From contig NW_026515482.1 in assembly GCF_014898815.1 (NCBI RefSeq), forward strand, positions 496,001 to 560,000: 64,000 nt of DNA. Reading direction: 5' to 3'. The DNA comes from Panonychus citri (Eukaryota; Arthropoda; Arachnida; Trombidiformes; Tetranychidae). The notes below the pieces were generated by a model. It had not been told where the DNA came from. It did no database searches and saw nothing but the letters and a program-made list of their open reading frames with translations. The position numbers and the translations under genes were made by a program. Shown piece after piece: positions 30,923 to 42,567 of this stretch (the first letter of the stretch is position 1; each line of letters starts with the position of its first letter).

Positions 30923-31317
30923 TGTAATGACCCAAAAATTAAAAGGTAATCAAGAAAATTATCAAATGTTGATTTAGGTGTTCACTTAATTAGTCGTCCA
31001 AAGTCGTCTTTAGTTAAGAAATTGTTATGAGAAAAACAAACAAAGATCAAGGTGATAATGGGAAGAAAAGTCAAAGTACCACAAATTGTAGACAGAGAAA
31101 ATAGAAAGAGAGAAAAATTTAATATAAAAATAAGGTTGAATAACCAGTCGAGTTAGTCTTGTTTTGGTCCCGATCTTAGTTGGAATTGGTTTGTGTTTTG
31201 TTATCCTCATCAAAATAAAAAGTGAAATTGTAATTGATTTACCTTCAAAAATTGTGAAATAAATTAAAGTTTTGTGCTGAGCTAATTTTCATTTTGATCA
31301 ATAACATCATCTTTACA
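30923..31317 (+). repeat. 5' LTR of a truncated Ty3/Gypsy-type element
   Basis: Starts TGTAATGACCC and ends ATCTTTACA (TGTAA/TTACA ends). Directly after it, at 31320, is TGGAGGTCCCACCGAGAG, the primer-binding site also used by the 33217-41825 element. No second LTR found. Confidence 0.6.
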
Positions 31318-31483
31318 TTTGGAGGTCCCACCGAGAGCTCAAGTCAGTGGTCCATTTTATCACCATTGAGTTAAAAACAACTTGGAAGTTTTTTTCTTGT
31401 TCCCCTTTTTGCTCTTTATACCTTCTCTTTGTCTCGTTTTTATGACTTCAAGTCATGATTTGTAAACATTAACTGTTTCAACC

Positions 31484-32070
31484 ATGAATGAAAGAAAACC
31501 TTTCACCTTAGCCTCTCTTCGAGGGCTTAAAATACCATCGTTTAGCGGAGCTTTCAGTAACGAAGCTCTTCGATTCGTCACCAAGTTCGACTCATTAGCC
31601 CAAGTTTATGGATGAAATGACAAAGAGAGACTAGATAGGGTAAGTATTATCTTGAAGACACTGCTGCTTCTTGGTTCCAACAGGACGTTAGTTCGCGTCT
31701 AAATGATCTAAATCATACTTAGATTGATCTTGTATCTGATTTTAAATCGACCTTTTCACCAGCCGAATATGAGTCGTATATAAATCAACAATTATCTAGT
31801 AGAAGACAGCGTACAGATGAACCGGTCACTAAATTTATAATTGACGTTAGAGAATTATGTAGTAAACTGGATAAAAATGAGAAAGAAACTATTCGTTACC
31901 TTTTTGAAGGTGTTAGGGCAGATATAAAGACCGTGTTATATGGACTAAATCCTACTACGATAAAAGAATTTACAGATCATGCTAAGAATCTGGAGCGAAA
32001 TTCTAACAGTACCGCAAACCCCGAAGTCGCTGAATTGAAACAGATGATCATGGAATTAAAAAATGGATAA
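31484..32070 (+). pseudogene. Decayed gag of a truncated LTR element
   Basis: ATG at 31484, then PFTLASLRGLKIPSFSGAFS and, beyond a TGA at about 31613, a YLEDTAASWFQQDV..., FVTKFIIDVRELC.KLDK-like retrotransposon gag stretch with further in-frame stops. No pol follows: at 32070 the sequence turns into unrelated AT-rich DNA. Confidence 0.65.
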
Positions 32071-32099
32071 TAACACAAAAATTGATATTAATATATAGT

Positions 32100-33096
32100 T
32101 TATCGAATGACCTTGGAATGACCTTGACATTTAGGAGTGACCTTGAACATGTTCCATATGTGATATAGTGTAATAGTTCATACTAGTTCATGAGTTATAT
32201 GCTAAAACCCGTTTAAACCTATTTTCAATCGGTCACTAGGCTTACTGCAAGTGGCAGTGAAGTCTGAGCACGTGTATGAGCGATTGAGAAAGAAACTGAG
32301 AGAAAGAGAGTTAAAGAGTGAGAAAAAGGTAAGAAAAAAAAGAAAAGAGAGAGACCGAGAAAGAGACTGAGACTGAGAGAAAGAAGAAAGCGAGCGAGAA
32401 AGAAAAAAGTAAGAAAAGAAAGAGAAACGCAAAAATTTAAAAGAAGCGGCATTTTTTGTTGCCATGGTGATAGACACTGTCGCTATCTAGCGTGAAGAGA
32501 AATTATTAATTTTCGGGGGTGTGCCAATCATCACAAAAATCTATACAGGTGACCAGACCCATCATCTCGACCTATCCTGAAAATTTGGTGAAAATCGGAC
32601 TAAAATTTCGATCGCTATCGTTTAACGCAGTTTTTTTTTCGATGTATATAGTGGGAGACAAATTAAATTGCTGATCGATTTTTTTTAAATCAGCGATTTT
32701 GTGTCGATTTAAGTTGATTTAATTGACAATAGAGTTTATAAAAAGGACATATCGATTAAAATATTCCCAAAAAATTTCCAAATTATTAATTGTTTTAGAT
32801 AATTGGCTAATTATCAAAATCAGGGGGGACAAATTATTTTGCTGATTTGAAATTGATAAAAATTCAAGCAATTTGATGATTTGATTGTTAATTATATTGA
32901 TTGTTTGTATAATTACAATCAATTTAAGACCATTTTAATCAAAATCGGACAAGAAATAAAAAAGTTCTACCCAGTTGAATTTAACATGGGGCTCTATGGG
33001 CAATGACGGGTTTTGGCCTGTTACTCAGAGACAGTTCAGGCCAGTATCATGAAAATTCATGTACTTATAGTCTTTTTAGTCGCTAACAATAAATCA
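32100..33096. other. Non-coding, low-complexity and AT-rich
   Basis: 32280-32450 is an AG-rich run, the origin of chance frames there. The rest shows no gene until the end of the proline-rich ORF at 33097. Confidence 0.5.
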
Positions 33097-33216
33097 TTAA
33101 TATAAAGAGACTGTTGAGTTAATTGTTCCTGTTGATTCATTAATTGTGGTACCACTGTAATTACCGGAAGGAGAATCACCATTATTAACTAAGGGTAAAT
33201 TGTTGTTGTTAGTGTT
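33097..33216 (-). pseudogene. 3' end of an interrupted proline-rich host ORF
   Basis: 32 sense codons in the frame of the ORF at 41826-42253, then TAA-stop at 33097-33099. N/T/S-rich. It is separated from the rest by the LTR element; counting one copy of the duplicated GTGTT, the frame continues across. Confidence 0.55.
33212..33216. repeat. Left target-site duplication of the LTR element (GTGTT)
   Basis: Same five bases as 41826-41830; five is typical for Ty3/Gypsy and errantivirus-type elements. Confidence 0.8.
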
Positions 33217-33622
33217 TGTTGGATAAATTATCATCACCAAGAATCAATCGCTGATTAGGATAATTATTACCTTGATCAGCAATTGATTCAAGTACTTTGT
33301 TTTTCTCAGTGATCCATGCCGAGATAAAGACGAGGAATTAATATAAAAATTCAATTACCTGTTAGTAACAAGTTAGGTCTCTTAGAGACAAGTAATGTTT
33401 TGTAATTAAATGAAAAATATTAACCAATTAAAATTCTTATTCAATTTGTGAATTCGATTTGGGAATAAATACAGTGATTAATTTCTAAATTTCTATAATA
33501 AGTAAGCGTAATTGTCTCATAACGATTAAAGGAATCGGACTATTGGTAATTTAACCGCTAATATCGACCCATTATTCAATACTGAGTAAGTACATTTATA
33601 AATTACTTGTTAAAACTTAACA
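33217..33622 (+). repeat. 5' LTR
   Basis: Begins TGTTGGATAA, ends AAAACTTAACA. Contains TATAAAAATTC at about 33343 as a likely promoter. Confidence 0.9.
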
Positions 33623-33624
33623 AT

Positions 33625-33642
33625 TGGAGGTCCCACCGAGAG
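33625..33642 (+). promoter_or_regulatory. Primer-binding site
   Basis: TGGAGGTCCCACCGAGAG, two bases after the LTR; the same as at 31320. Complementary to the 3' end of some tRNA, whose identity I cannot state. Confidence 0.7.
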
Positions 33643-34168
33643 ATGAAATCCTCGTTTCTTTAAACTTACCTGTGCTATTTCAAATCAAAAGGATTTACGT
33701 CAACTGAGTTGATTGCATTCTGTGAATTTACTAATAAATTTACGAATCGAATTACGTTAATCGAAATAAATTGTTTTCAATTGATGAAATTCTATTTGTT
33801 TTACATTACCTACACAATTAAACTTGATTAATATTAACAAAAACTTAATACAATCCCTTTCTATATAACATGGTGCAAATTTAATTAATCAACTGAGTTG
33901 ATTAAATACATAATTGGTTGACTAATTAAAATTAAAATATTGAATTACTAATTACCTTTAATCAATATATTACATCGATTAAAATCCAAATAATACTGAT
34001 TGAAGAATAAATCACTAACAATTAATCGTGCAAAAAGTAAACGCTTTCAATATTGACCCTGTGAATAAAATAACCTTACATACACCTTGTATATCCGGTT
34101 ATCAATCTGCTTTAATCGAATTAATTGACTGAGTCAATTGAAATTGTGTTGAAGTAAACGAATTAAAC

Positions 34169-35205
34169 ATGGATGAAATAAATCAAGTGAACTTAGAATC
34201 GATTGTTTCACCGATCCAACAACCACCGTCATTACAACATCGTTACCCACAAATACCTGTGCATATTCCCATTTATTCTGGAAGTAGAGATGAAGATGTA
34301 GTTGAGTGGATGAGTAATTTTCAGGTTGCTGCTAAAACAATGGGTTGGTCACTCGCAGAGATGTACCAATATCTCCCTGCATATTTATCAGGAACCGCTA
34401 GAAAATGGTACGAACATACATTCGATGAAACTTATAGTGGTTCTAAACCTCCCAAAGATTTTAATGAACTGCGTTCAAAGCTAATCAAAGATAACTGTTC
34501 AACGGATTATCGAGATTATTTAGCGCGAAAATTAAAACGAATCGAACAAAAACCCGACCAATCAGTAGCTGATTTCATCTTTGAGGTGAAAAGTCTCTGT
34601 ACAAGAATAGAAGAGAAGATGCCTGAGTCGATTATCGTTTCGTTGATTCGTGGTGGTCTTTTACCTGATATTGCAAAGCAAGTCGCTAAAGCTAATCCTC
34701 TCACGATTGCTGGTGTATTGGAAATTGCTCGTTCTGCCGAAAGAGGAACAATGTTACCACATGAAGATGATGGTAAAGATAACCTAATGATGTCATTATT
34801 AACAATGGTGAAAGATCTTAAAAAGAGATTGATGAAATGAAAGCAGCGAAACGAAAGCAATGCGAATTTTGTCACCGAATTGGTCACACAATGGAAGAGT
34901 GTCTTAAACGGAAACCAAGAAATCAACTACCTGTAAATCCTGAGATGAAATTCTACCCGCAGTTTCTGCAAAATCCGAGTAATCAGCAACCTTTTACCCT
35001 ATGTCATCGTACCCTCAACAACAACAATTTGCTAATCAACAACCACAACAACAATTTGTTATACAACCACCCCAACAACAACAATTTGTTGCTCAACAGT
35101 CTCAACCACAGCTTGCGGTACAATCAATCCAACAGCAGTTACCGGTGCAACAAGTTCAACAGCAAGGTCAACCTTCTCGTTTCAACAAGAATAAAAACTT
35201 TATAA
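34169..35205 (+). pseudogene. gag: gag with zinc knuckle, split by a frame change
   Basis: 34169-34840 has the retrotransposon gag core (PIYSGSRDEDVVEWMSNF, then YLSGTARKWYEHTF). It ends ATGAAATGA. The next frame starts at 34837 and has a CCHC knuckle, CEFCHRIGHTMEEC. The frame change at ATGAAATGA could be a natural frameshift or a break. From about 34985 a Q/N-rich stretch is open in two frames (34837-35205 and 35001-35261), which shows a further indel. Gag packages the RNA and makes the particle. Confidence 0.75.
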
Positions 35206-35313
35206 AAATAGAGAAAGAGATTCAACTAATTGGAGAGATAAAACTGGTGGTGATAAAATGAAACGAATCCACAACAGAAATTCACTCAAGCTATTGTAGC
35301 TGATGAAGCTGAT

Positions 35314-36115
35314 TTGGAATCAGATGACGAAGGAGGGTACACAACAGAAAGCAGTCAAAGTGCGGTGGTAATTAATTCAATCTTTCCAAAAAACATCATT
35401 CAAAAGAAGATCTACGTTAGTGATACGAGTTTAGAAGCAATGATCGATACTGGTTCACAAATTTCATTGATTTCTGAAATTTGCTCACAAGATTGGAAAT
35501 GTAAAACCATATGTTGGGACTAATCCGATTACCGCTAGTAATGAGCCACTTCCGATCCTTGGTACCGTAAAAACACAAATAACAATAAACGACGATAAGA
35601 ATGTTGTATGCTTACCGGTTAAATTTCAAGTTGTAGATAAAATTCCTATGAATTTTAAGGTGCTCTTAGGGTTGGACGTACTTTCGAAAGCGAGAATTGG
35701 TATCAAATGCGATGAGAATGAATACAAAGTTTATATCCAAGAAGACGGAAAACAATTGAGTTCCATGAATGAATCAATCACCTCCGAGACTGAGTCTGGA
35801 ATAACAACCTCAGATAATTATCAATCATCAATTGGTTTCAACCAAAGTGAATTTGAGCAAACTACATCGTCTACATTAATTCAAACATTAGAATTAAATT
35901 TAAATCCTGATATCACTGTTGAAGCTAAAAATGGACTAGAACAATTGGTCAATAAATATAAGAAAATCTTTGCTTTATCTGCTGATGAAATTGGACGAAC
36001 TAATTTGTTTGTACATACAATAGATACTGGAAACCATCCACCCATTTCTTCAACCCCATATAGACAATCTGCCCAAAACGTGAGATTACGAAACAAATGG
36101 TTGATGAATTACTAA
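35314..36115 (+). pseudogene. Aspartic protease and start of reverse transcriptase, broken
   Basis: 35314-35523 has AMIDTGSQISLIS with the DTG active site and then stops. 35648-36115 has LLGLDVL (protease flap/C-terminal motif) and [24 protein letters not shown] at the start of reverse transcriptase. Frame breaks lie near 35500, 36085 and 36252. Confidence 0.75.
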
Positions 36116-36188
36116 GAGATAATATAATTCAACAATCGTTTTCACCATGGTGTGCTCCGGTCGTAATCGTTGGTAAAAAAACGGGAGA

Positions 36189-39100
36189 ATGGAGACTCTG
36201 TGTGGATTACAGGAAATTGAATGCAATTACAAGAAAAGATTCTTATCCTCTTCGGATATAAACACATCACTAGATGCTCTACAAGGCTCAGTATATTTCA
36301 CTCTGCTTGATTTACGAAGTGGTTACCATCAAGTTGAACTGAACCCAAACGATCAACAAAAAACCGCTTTTGTTACCACTTTTGGTATGTATGAGTACAA
36401 AAGAATGCCATTTGGCCTTTGCAATGCTCCAGCAACCTTCCAACGTTTGATGGACGTGTGTTTAGCTGGATTAAAATACAATTCATGTCTCGTTTACATT
36501 GACGATATAATTATTTTTAGTAAAACAATTTCTGAGCATCTAATTCGACTAGAAAAAGTTTTCGAAAGGCTTCAATTAGCTGGGCTAACCCTGAAGCCGA
36601 GTAAATGTCATTTTTTTCGAACCAAAATTTTGTATCTTGGACACATTGTGAGCTCAGAGGGTCAAGAACCAGACCCAGAGAAAATTCGAGCGGTACAAAA
36701 TTTTCCAACCCCGACTACCCTAAAGGACATTCGATCTTTCGTCGCTCTTTGTTCTTACTATCGTAAATTTATTTCTGATTTTGCTCGTATTGCAAGACCT
36801 CTCACCCAATTAACAAAGAAAGAAGTTGCTTTCACTTGGGGAATCGAACAAATTCAAGCGTTTGAACAACTCAAAAACTCTCTCATTTCATCACCTGTTT
36901 TGATTCACTATGATCCAACCCTGGAGACTCAACTTAGAACCGATGCTTCTGATGTTGGGTTGGGGGCTATCTTATTACAAAAAATCGATGGTAAATGGAG
37001 ACCAGTTGCATTCGCAAGTAGACAATTAAGAGGCGCTGAAGAAAATTATCCCATTTCGGATAAGGAATGCCTGGCGATCATTTATGCGGTTGAAAAATTC
37101 AGACAATATCTAGAAGGTATTCATTTTGAAGTGGTCACTGACCATTGTGCACTTTGTTTTCTACGTTCGAAAACTAAACTTCCACCAAGGTTGATGAGAT
37201 ACGCGATGACTCTCCAAGCATTTGATTTTCAAATTATTTACAAATCTGGTAAAGTTCACGCCGATGCTGATTGCTTAAGTCGCTATCCAACTAACGATCA
37301 TGAATTCAATCAGACACATAAGGATAATGAAGAACAAGGTGACGATCTGTTTATGTTATTATGTGTCAACGAAATAACAACAACTGAGAATCTGATTAAT
37401 CAACAACGTGCTGACCCCTGGATAAATGGAAAAATCGATCAATTGAACAATTTAAAAGACCTCGATAATAAATCAAGAGAGAAGTTGCTCGCCAATCATA
37501 GAGTCAAAGAAGGACTTTTACAACGAAAAGTGATGAACAATTTCACTGAAGAATGGGTTACGGTCATACCAGAAGAATTTGTTCAACAGATTTTGACCTC
37601 ATACCATGACGATCCTCTATCTGGACACATGGGGGCATTTCAGACGTATAATAAAATCAAGTCAAAATACTATTGGCCCAAGATGATTAAAGACGTTACT
37701 GAGTATGTATCAAAATGCGAATCATGCCAACTCAATAAAAGGGGATTAGCAAATTCAAATTCACCTTTAAAACCAATTGTTGTTGATGAACCTTTTGAAA
37801 AAATTGGGATCGATGTTGTAGGACCTCTCCCCGCATCTGCCGGTAAATACTACATTATCGTCGCCACTGATTACTTCACCCGCTGGGTTGAAACAAAAGC
37901 TCTGACCCGTACAACTGCTGAAAGTACCGCTCGATTTCTCATTGATCATATAGTGAGTAAACATGGATGTCCGAGGTCAATTTTAAGTGATCAAGGTAGA
38001 AATTTCATATCGGAAACTGTACAAGAAGTTGCTCGTTTCATGGCCGCAAGATGGCAACACTCTACACCTTACCACCCACAATGTAATGGATTAACCGAGA
38101 GAGTAAACCAAACCCTTTGTCAAATGTTGACTCACTATTGTGAAGAGAATCGTTCTAGTTGGTCTAAGGTCCTTCCTCTGATTACATTTGCTTACAATAC
38201 AAGTCGTAACCAAAGTACAAAAATGTCACCGTTCTTTCTCATTTATGGTCGACATCCGCAATTACCCATTGACATCAAATTAAGCCCATCGGAAAAGAAA
38301 ATGGAGCTAACCAAATATACCGAATTCATCAACAATCAATGGAAACTGATCCGAGATCAGTCAAAAATTTTTGACAGCGAATCAAAAAATAAACAAAAGA
38401 TGAAGCATGATGATCAGAAAATTCGAATTTATAATATCGGGGAATTCGTATACAAAAGAAAACAATTGAAAACTGATAAATTGGATCAAAAGTTCGAAAA
38501 AATCCCTTACAAAATTATTGACAAAATAGGTGATACGACTTACATCCTGAAATCAGAAGATTCAAATCGAGAAATTCGTGCTCATGGATCCCAACTCAAG
38601 CCCAGAAATACATTAGTAACTGCCACGAAAACGCCAAACAAGAAGAATGTTGGACTTATCAGTCTATTACTATTCATGTGCTTCATTCCAATACAACCCT
38701 TTGAAACCGGATCGCCAGTGATTTGGCGTACAACTCCTCACAAATTCTTGAAAGGAAGAAAGTTGATCAATTATACAATCATAATGGCTAATCTTTGTCA
38801 ACCTTTCGAATTTCCAAAGCCAAGTGGACTCCAAAAAGAGTTTATTACTTGCGGGAGACCCGTTACAATTGGTACTTCTAATTTGACTTATAATAATTGT
38901 TATAAAGAATTGTACCAGGACAAATGTAAACAATTGACCGACGCCATCTGTCTTCAATATTTATCAGCAGACGATCTCATCTATTCAATGAATAGATATT
39001 GTGTCGATTATGTATATGAATCATTCTCAAGGGTACTCCAAAATTTCAACAAAACATCGCAACATAAACAAAAAAGAGACTTGATAACTTTGACTTCATT

Positions 39101-40346
39101 AGCCATTTCCTCTGCCTTAATTATTGGAGTAAAGACAATCCACGATTATTTTTGGCAAACAACACCAATTGACACTTCAGAAGCTATACAGAAGTATAAC
39201 AGAAAAATCTACAATGTCGTTGTTGAACAACAAGGTAATATGCAAAAGATAGCGGAAGAATTGATGAAAACTAAAGCAAGCATCCAAGAATATAAACAAA
39301 TTCAACCATTTACAACATTTGCCGTAGCGGAAATAGTTTCTAATGTTCATACTATCAATCAACAAATTTATGGGCTGGTTAGAAGTATCAATGAAAATAG
39401 GGTCATACCACAATCATTCATAGATTATTTTGATCTTAAATTACCATGTGGAGAATTTTGTCCACTCAAAACAATGGAAAGGATTTCTTGTTCCCATTCA
39501 ATTGAACCAGATAATCGAACGTTTATTCTTGATCTACAATTCGACGTTGCTGATTATGATGAAGATCTCACCGTTGAGAAAGTTGATGCTTTTACCTTAA
39601 TTGTCCAAAATGGTACCGATGTTTGTTCAAAAAATTACATTGGACCTGAATATGTGATTGTCAATAAAAAAGGGGGTCCAATCTGCGGAATTACAGAAAA
39701 GGAACTAAACGAACAAGCCTTGATGTTTCATACTGGTACATTTTGTGAAGTAACTCAAAAATTGGCGTTATGGGAAACAAAAAATTGTGTGGAAACTACT
39801 TTATTCCAGATCAATAAACCAAAAATTAAGTTGATTGGGGATCATTTTTATGTCTATTGTGTTGGACACAATATAACTATGTTCAACTTCACTAACCTTT
39901 GTCCTAATTATGTGTTAAAAATTTCCACCACAATTAATTTCACGATTGGAGACTCTCCGTATCGAGTTACGGGAATTTCTGGTTACAATCGTCAACTTCC
40001 ACTATCACCAATTTCAAATCAAATTAATTGGCAGCTACTACCAGTAAATCCTGATGAAATCACACTGAATCCAATTGATGTAAAAACTTTAGAAACCTTA
40101 CTTATTCAAACTCAAGTCAAAAGAGTTAATCAAAAGACTGGGTGGTGGGATTATTTAAATAACAAACTAATTGAAATGGCCGCTTGTGTTATTGCCCTTT
40201 TGTTATTTATCTCCATCCTGATCAAAATGGTTCAATCATTTTTATTTGGGAAGAGAATTGTGGTATCGTCTATTACTCACAATCAAAAAAGATCAAGACG
40301 ACGACGAGGAGACAAGGAATTGGCTCCTTTGTCAACATTTTATTAA
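36189..40346 (+). CDS. pol: pol (RT, RNase H, integrase) continuous with an env-like region
   Basis: 1385 residues in one frame. Reverse transcriptase: [23 protein letters not shown], and YIDDIIIFS (nt ~36490). RNase [11 protein letters not shown] and later DHCAL. Integrase: zinc HHCC ([11 protein letters not shown], then CESCQLNK, nt ~37600-37740), D in [11 protein letters not shown] in LSDQGRNF, E in [10 protein letters not shown]. From about residue 815 (nt ~38640) an env-like part follows without a stop. It opens with a hydrophobic leader ([13 protein letters not shown]) and a KQKR basic site (nt ~39070) followed by a hydrophobic stretch. A membrane segment ([15 protein letters not shown], nt ~40185) and a basic tail come last. 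Env is normally made from a spliced RNA; an unbroken pol-env frame is unusual. The N-terminal fingers of the RT are in broken upstream frames. Confidence 0.85.
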   Translation: METLCGLQEIECNYKKRFLSSSDINTSLDALQGSVYFTLLDLRSGYHQVELNPNDQQKTAFVTTFGMYEYKRMPFGLCNAPATFQRLMDVCLAGLKYNSCLVYIDDIIIFSKTISEHLIRLEKVFERLQLAGLTLKPSKCHFFRTKILYLGHIVSSEGQEPDPEKIRAVQNFPTPTTLKDIRSFVALCSYYRKFISDFARIARPLTQLTKKEVAFTWGIEQIQAFEQLKNSLISSPVLIHYDPTLETQLRTDASDVGLGAILLQKIDGKWRPVAFASRQLRGAEENYPISDKECLAIIYAVEKFRQYLEGIHFEVVTDHCALCFLRSKTKLPPRLMRYAMTLQAFDFQIIYKSGKVHADADCLSRYPTNDHEFNQTHKDNEEQGDDLFMLLCVNEITTTENLINQQRADPWINGKIDQLNNLKDLDNKSREKLLANHRVKEGLLQRKVMNNFTEEWVTVIPEEFVQQILTSYHDDPLSGHMGAFQTYNKIKSKYYWPKMIKDVTEYVSKCESCQLNKRGLANSNSPLKPIVVDEPFEKIGIDVVGPLPASAGKYYIIVATDYFTRWVETKALTRTTAESTARFLIDHIVSKHGCPRSILSDQGRNFISETVQEVARFMAARWQHSTPYHPQCNGLTERVNQTLCQMLTHYCEENRSSWSKVLPLITFAYNTSRNQSTKMSPFFLIYGRHPQLPIDIKLSPSEKKMELTKYTEFINNQWKLIRDQSKIFDSESKNKQKMKHDDQKIRIYNIGEFVYKRKQLKTDKLDQKFEKIPYKIIDKIGDTTYILKSEDSNREIRAHGSQLKPRNTLVTATKTPNKKNVGLISLLLFMCFIPIQPFETGSPVIWRTTPHKFLKGRKLINYTIIMANLCQPFEFPKPSGLQKEFITCGRPVTIGTSNLTYNNCYKELYQDKCKQLTDAICLQYLSADDLIYSMNRYCVDYVYESFSRVLQNFNKTSQHKQKRDLITLTSLAISSALIIGVKTIHDYFWQTTPIDTSEAIQKYNRKIYNVVVEQQGNMQKIAEELMKTKASIQEYKQIQPFTTFAVAEIVSNVHTINQQIYGLVRSINENRVIPQSFIDYFDLKLPCGEFCPLKTMERISCSHSIEPDNRTFILDLQFDVADYDEDLTVEKVDAFTLIVQNGTDVCSKNYIGPEYVIVNKKGGPICGITEKELNEQALMFHTGTFCEVTQKLALWETKNCVETTLFQINKPKIKLIGDHFYVYCVGHNITMFNFTNLCPNYVLKISTTINFTIGDSPYRVTGISGYNRQLPLSPISNQINWQLLPVNPDEITLNPIDVKTLETLLIQTQVKRVNQKTGWWDYLNNKLIEMAACVIALLLFISILIKMVQSFLFGKRIVVSSITHNQKRSRRRRGDKELAPLSTFY

Positions 40347-40399
40347 TATCATTTTAATTGTCCTTTTTAGTTTTTTGGTGTAATTAATGATTAGATTTT

Positions 40400-40411
40400 G
40401 TTTTATTTCAG
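40400..40411 (+). promoter_or_regulatory. Splice acceptor before the RING ORF
   Basis: TTTGTTTTATTTCAG, a T-rich tract and AG, 28 bp before the ATG of the next ORF. It suggests that the RING ORF is expressed from a spliced RNA, as env genes often are. Confidence 0.5.
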
Positions 40412-40439
40412 CCCTTTTTACAACTGAACTGAGTTCAGA

Positions 40440-41489
40440 ATGCCTCGAAGTATCGAAATAATTGATTGGGAACCCGTTAATGTCGCTAATCAACAGCTGC
40501 CAGAAGATTCCACCATCGAATTATCGCAGTTCTTTAATCAGGATAAAGCAAATGAATATACATGTAACCTTTGCTTCTATTTTGCCTATGAACCTTTCGT
40601 CCACAACCGATCATCGTGTAAGTTCATCGTATGCCATGAATGTTATCAACAATGGATTTCGTCGACTACCACTGGTAATTGCCCGTTAGCTTGTGGTTCT
40701 CGGAATACAATTAATGAAATGATAAATCTAACAGAATCATCAACGGAGATCAATGGTCGTTCCGCCAATGAATATCATGACTTGGAATTAAAATGCAAAC
40801 GAACTGGCTGTAATACTTATCACAAAATTTCATCTTATGTTCAACACGTCAACCAAAATTGTCCTAAACATCCGAACTATTGTACTTCTTGCAACAAAGT
40901 TGTAAATGATGAACATCAATGTGCAAATTCCTCAACTGAGTTGAGTAGGAGATTACAAGCAGCTTTAAGAGAAATCGAAGAACTTCGTTCTTCAAACCAA
41001 CACGAAAGGGTACAATATCGCCAGTGGATACAACAGCAACAACGGATTCGAAGGTTGCGAACATTTTCCAATAATGTTCGATGTACCAGAGAATATTCCC
41101 GACGATCTACCCGATTTTATGTTCAATGTGGAAATCGTGAATTACAAGTAAATGGTCTCTCACTGGATGACACCGGTGCTGATTTAAGAAGAGCGGTTGA
41201 AAGAGAGGCTGGACCAGTTGGTTCGATAGTCCGTTTTGATCATACGGTAATATGGGAACATCGGAGACTTAGACAATACCAGTTAACCCATAGACCCACT
41301 TTTCTAATTGCGCTTCCGTTGGATGTCACCATCGAAGATGGACAATCAATTGGCATTAATTTGGGTGAACTTGGACCAGGAGTTGATAAACAGTGGCTGT
41401 TTATAATAACGTTCGGGGAATGTTGGATAATTATCATCACCAAGAATCAATTGCTGATTAGGATAATTATTACCTTGATTAGCAATTGA
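40440..41489 (+). CDS. RING / TRAF-type zinc finger / ubiquitin-like protein within the LTR element
   Basis: 349 residues in frame. RING-type cysteines at about residues 41-83 (CNLCFYFAYEPF, FIVCHECYQQW, CPLACG). TRAF-type zinc region at about 115-160 (CKRTGCNTYHKISSYVQHVNQNC, then YCTSC). A coiled coil follows at about 163-200. At about 225-300 comes a ubiquitin-like fold, seen in FYVQCGNRELQV, DLRRAVEREAG, VRFDHTVIWEHRRLRQYQL and TFLIALPL. RING proteins pass ubiquitin to targets. The frame runs 69 bp into the 3' LTR (41421 onwards), so the last ~22 residues are LTR-encoded. It lies after env and before the LTR, so it travels with the element. It could be a captured host gene; no host copy is in the window. 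Confidence 0.65.
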   Translation: MPRSIEIIDWEPVNVANQQLPEDSTIELSQFFNQDKANEYTCNLCFYFAYEPFVHNRSSCKFIVCHECYQQWISSTTTGNCPLACGSRNTINEMINLTESSTEINGRSANEYHDLELKCKRTGCNTYHKISSYVQHVNQNCPKHPNYCTSCNKVVNDEHQCANSSTELSRRLQAALREIEELRSSNQHERVQYRQWIQQQQRIRRLRTFSNNVRCTREYSRRSTRFYVQCGNRELQVNGLSLDDTGADLRRAVEREAGPVGSIVRFDHTVIWEHRRLRQYQLTHRPTFLIALPLDVTIEDGQSIGINLGELGPGVDKQWLFIITFGECWIIIITKNQLLIRIIITLISN

Positions 41490-41825
41490 TTCAAGTACTT
41501 TGTTTTTCTCAACGATCCATGTCGAGATAAAGATGAGGAATTAGTATAAAAATTCAATTACCTGTTAGTAACAAGTTAGGTCTCTTAGAGACAAGTAATG
41601 TTTTGTAATTAAATGAAAAATATTAACCAATTAAAATTCTTATTCAATTTGTGAATTCGATTTGGGAATAAATACAGTGATTAGTTTCTAAATTTCTATA
41701 ATAAGTAAGCGTAATCGTCTCATAACGATTAAAGGAATCGGACTATTGGTAATTTAACCGCTAATATCGACCCATTATTCAATACTGAGTAAGTACATTT
41801 ATAAATTACTTGTTAAAACTTAACA
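41421..41825 (+). repeat. 3' LTR
   Basis: Begins TGTTGGATAA and ends AACTTAACA, preceded by CGGGGAA as a short purine tract. About ten differences to the 5' LTR, so insertion is not very recent. Confidence 0.9.
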
Positions 41826-41830
41826 GTGTT
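41826..41830. repeat. Right target-site duplication of the LTR element (GTGTT)
   Basis: Matches 33212-33216. Confidence 0.8.
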
Positions 41831-42253
41831 AATTGCTTCGGGAATTAATTCAATACCAGTTGATACTGGTAATTTGTTTGCCTTTGCGGTAATTATTTTA
41901 CTTTTAATTGAGTTCAATGGATTTAACTGTTTTTGACCTTTCATGGGAAACTGTTGACCATTTCCGTTTTCTGTTCCTGTCCGTCGGTGAATATAACCCG
42001 CTGGTGGACGAACGGCAACTTGATGAATTTCAGATGATGAAGTTATCATTGGACCAGGTCCAGTTATCTGATGAGGAGATGATGATGCACCTGAAAGATG
42101 ATGAGGCTGATGTTGATGGTGACCAATTGATGGCTGAGATGATCGACCTGGTGGTGGCCAAATTGGATGTTCAGGTGGGAATCGGCCAACGGGTGGATCA
42201 GGAAGAGGTGGAACTGGAAGTGGGGAAATTGGTGATTCGTAGAAGGCTAACAT
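41826..42253 (-). pseudogene. Proline-rich host ORF, interrupted by the LTR element
   Basis: From the ATG at 42253 (frame open further upstream, with SLAVGAIVMLAF ahead, a possible signal peptide or internal exon). The sequence is rich in Pro, His, Gln and Ser (PISPLPVPPLPDPP). It runs into the LTR; the same frame goes on at 33216-33097. No domain recognised. The + strand frame over the same DNA is acidic and antisense, less likely. Confidence 0.5.
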
Positions 42254-42567
42254 TACAATCGCTCCGACGGCAAGTGATATTGAGTTAGAAATCGAAAATA
42301 TTCGAAACGAAAAAATCAGATTAAAATAGGTGATTTACAGTCAAATCATTCATTCATACATAGAATTCATACACTCAAAAGATTTAATTCATCTTTCAGA
42401 GAAAACAAAAAGTCTTTCACTTTAGGGCGAGATTAAGATAATCCTCATTCGGATTGAATTCATCTTTACGAAGAAACAAAAAGTTTTAACTAATTTTAAA
42501 TTCGTCTCTTGCTCTGTTGAACTACATGTAAAATCATGATCAATAATTTTTTATTTCTTAAAATTAT

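Larger units (their letters stand above)
33217..41825 (+). mobile_element. Ty3/Gypsy-type LTR element with env-like ORF and extra RING ORF
   Basis: 8.6 kb, LTRs of 406 and 405 bp, about 97-98% alike by eye, with a 5-bp duplication. Gene order is gag, nucleocapsid, protease, reverse transcriptase, RNase H, integrase, env-like, RING ORF. The first 2 kb of coding sequence has several frame breaks; everything from the reverse transcriptase core to env is one open frame. Confidence 0.92.

Noticed and set aside
32202..32477. Ser/Leu/Phe-rich minus-strand ORFs
   Set aside because: Low-complexity AG/CT tract.
40440..41489. RING ORF as an independent host gene
   Set aside because: It lies between two LTRs with a matching target duplication and reads into the 3' LTR, so it belongs to the element.
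41908..42288. Acidic + strand ORF
   Set aside because: Antisense to the proline-rich frame, which continues in frame beyond the LTR insertion; the + frame does not.
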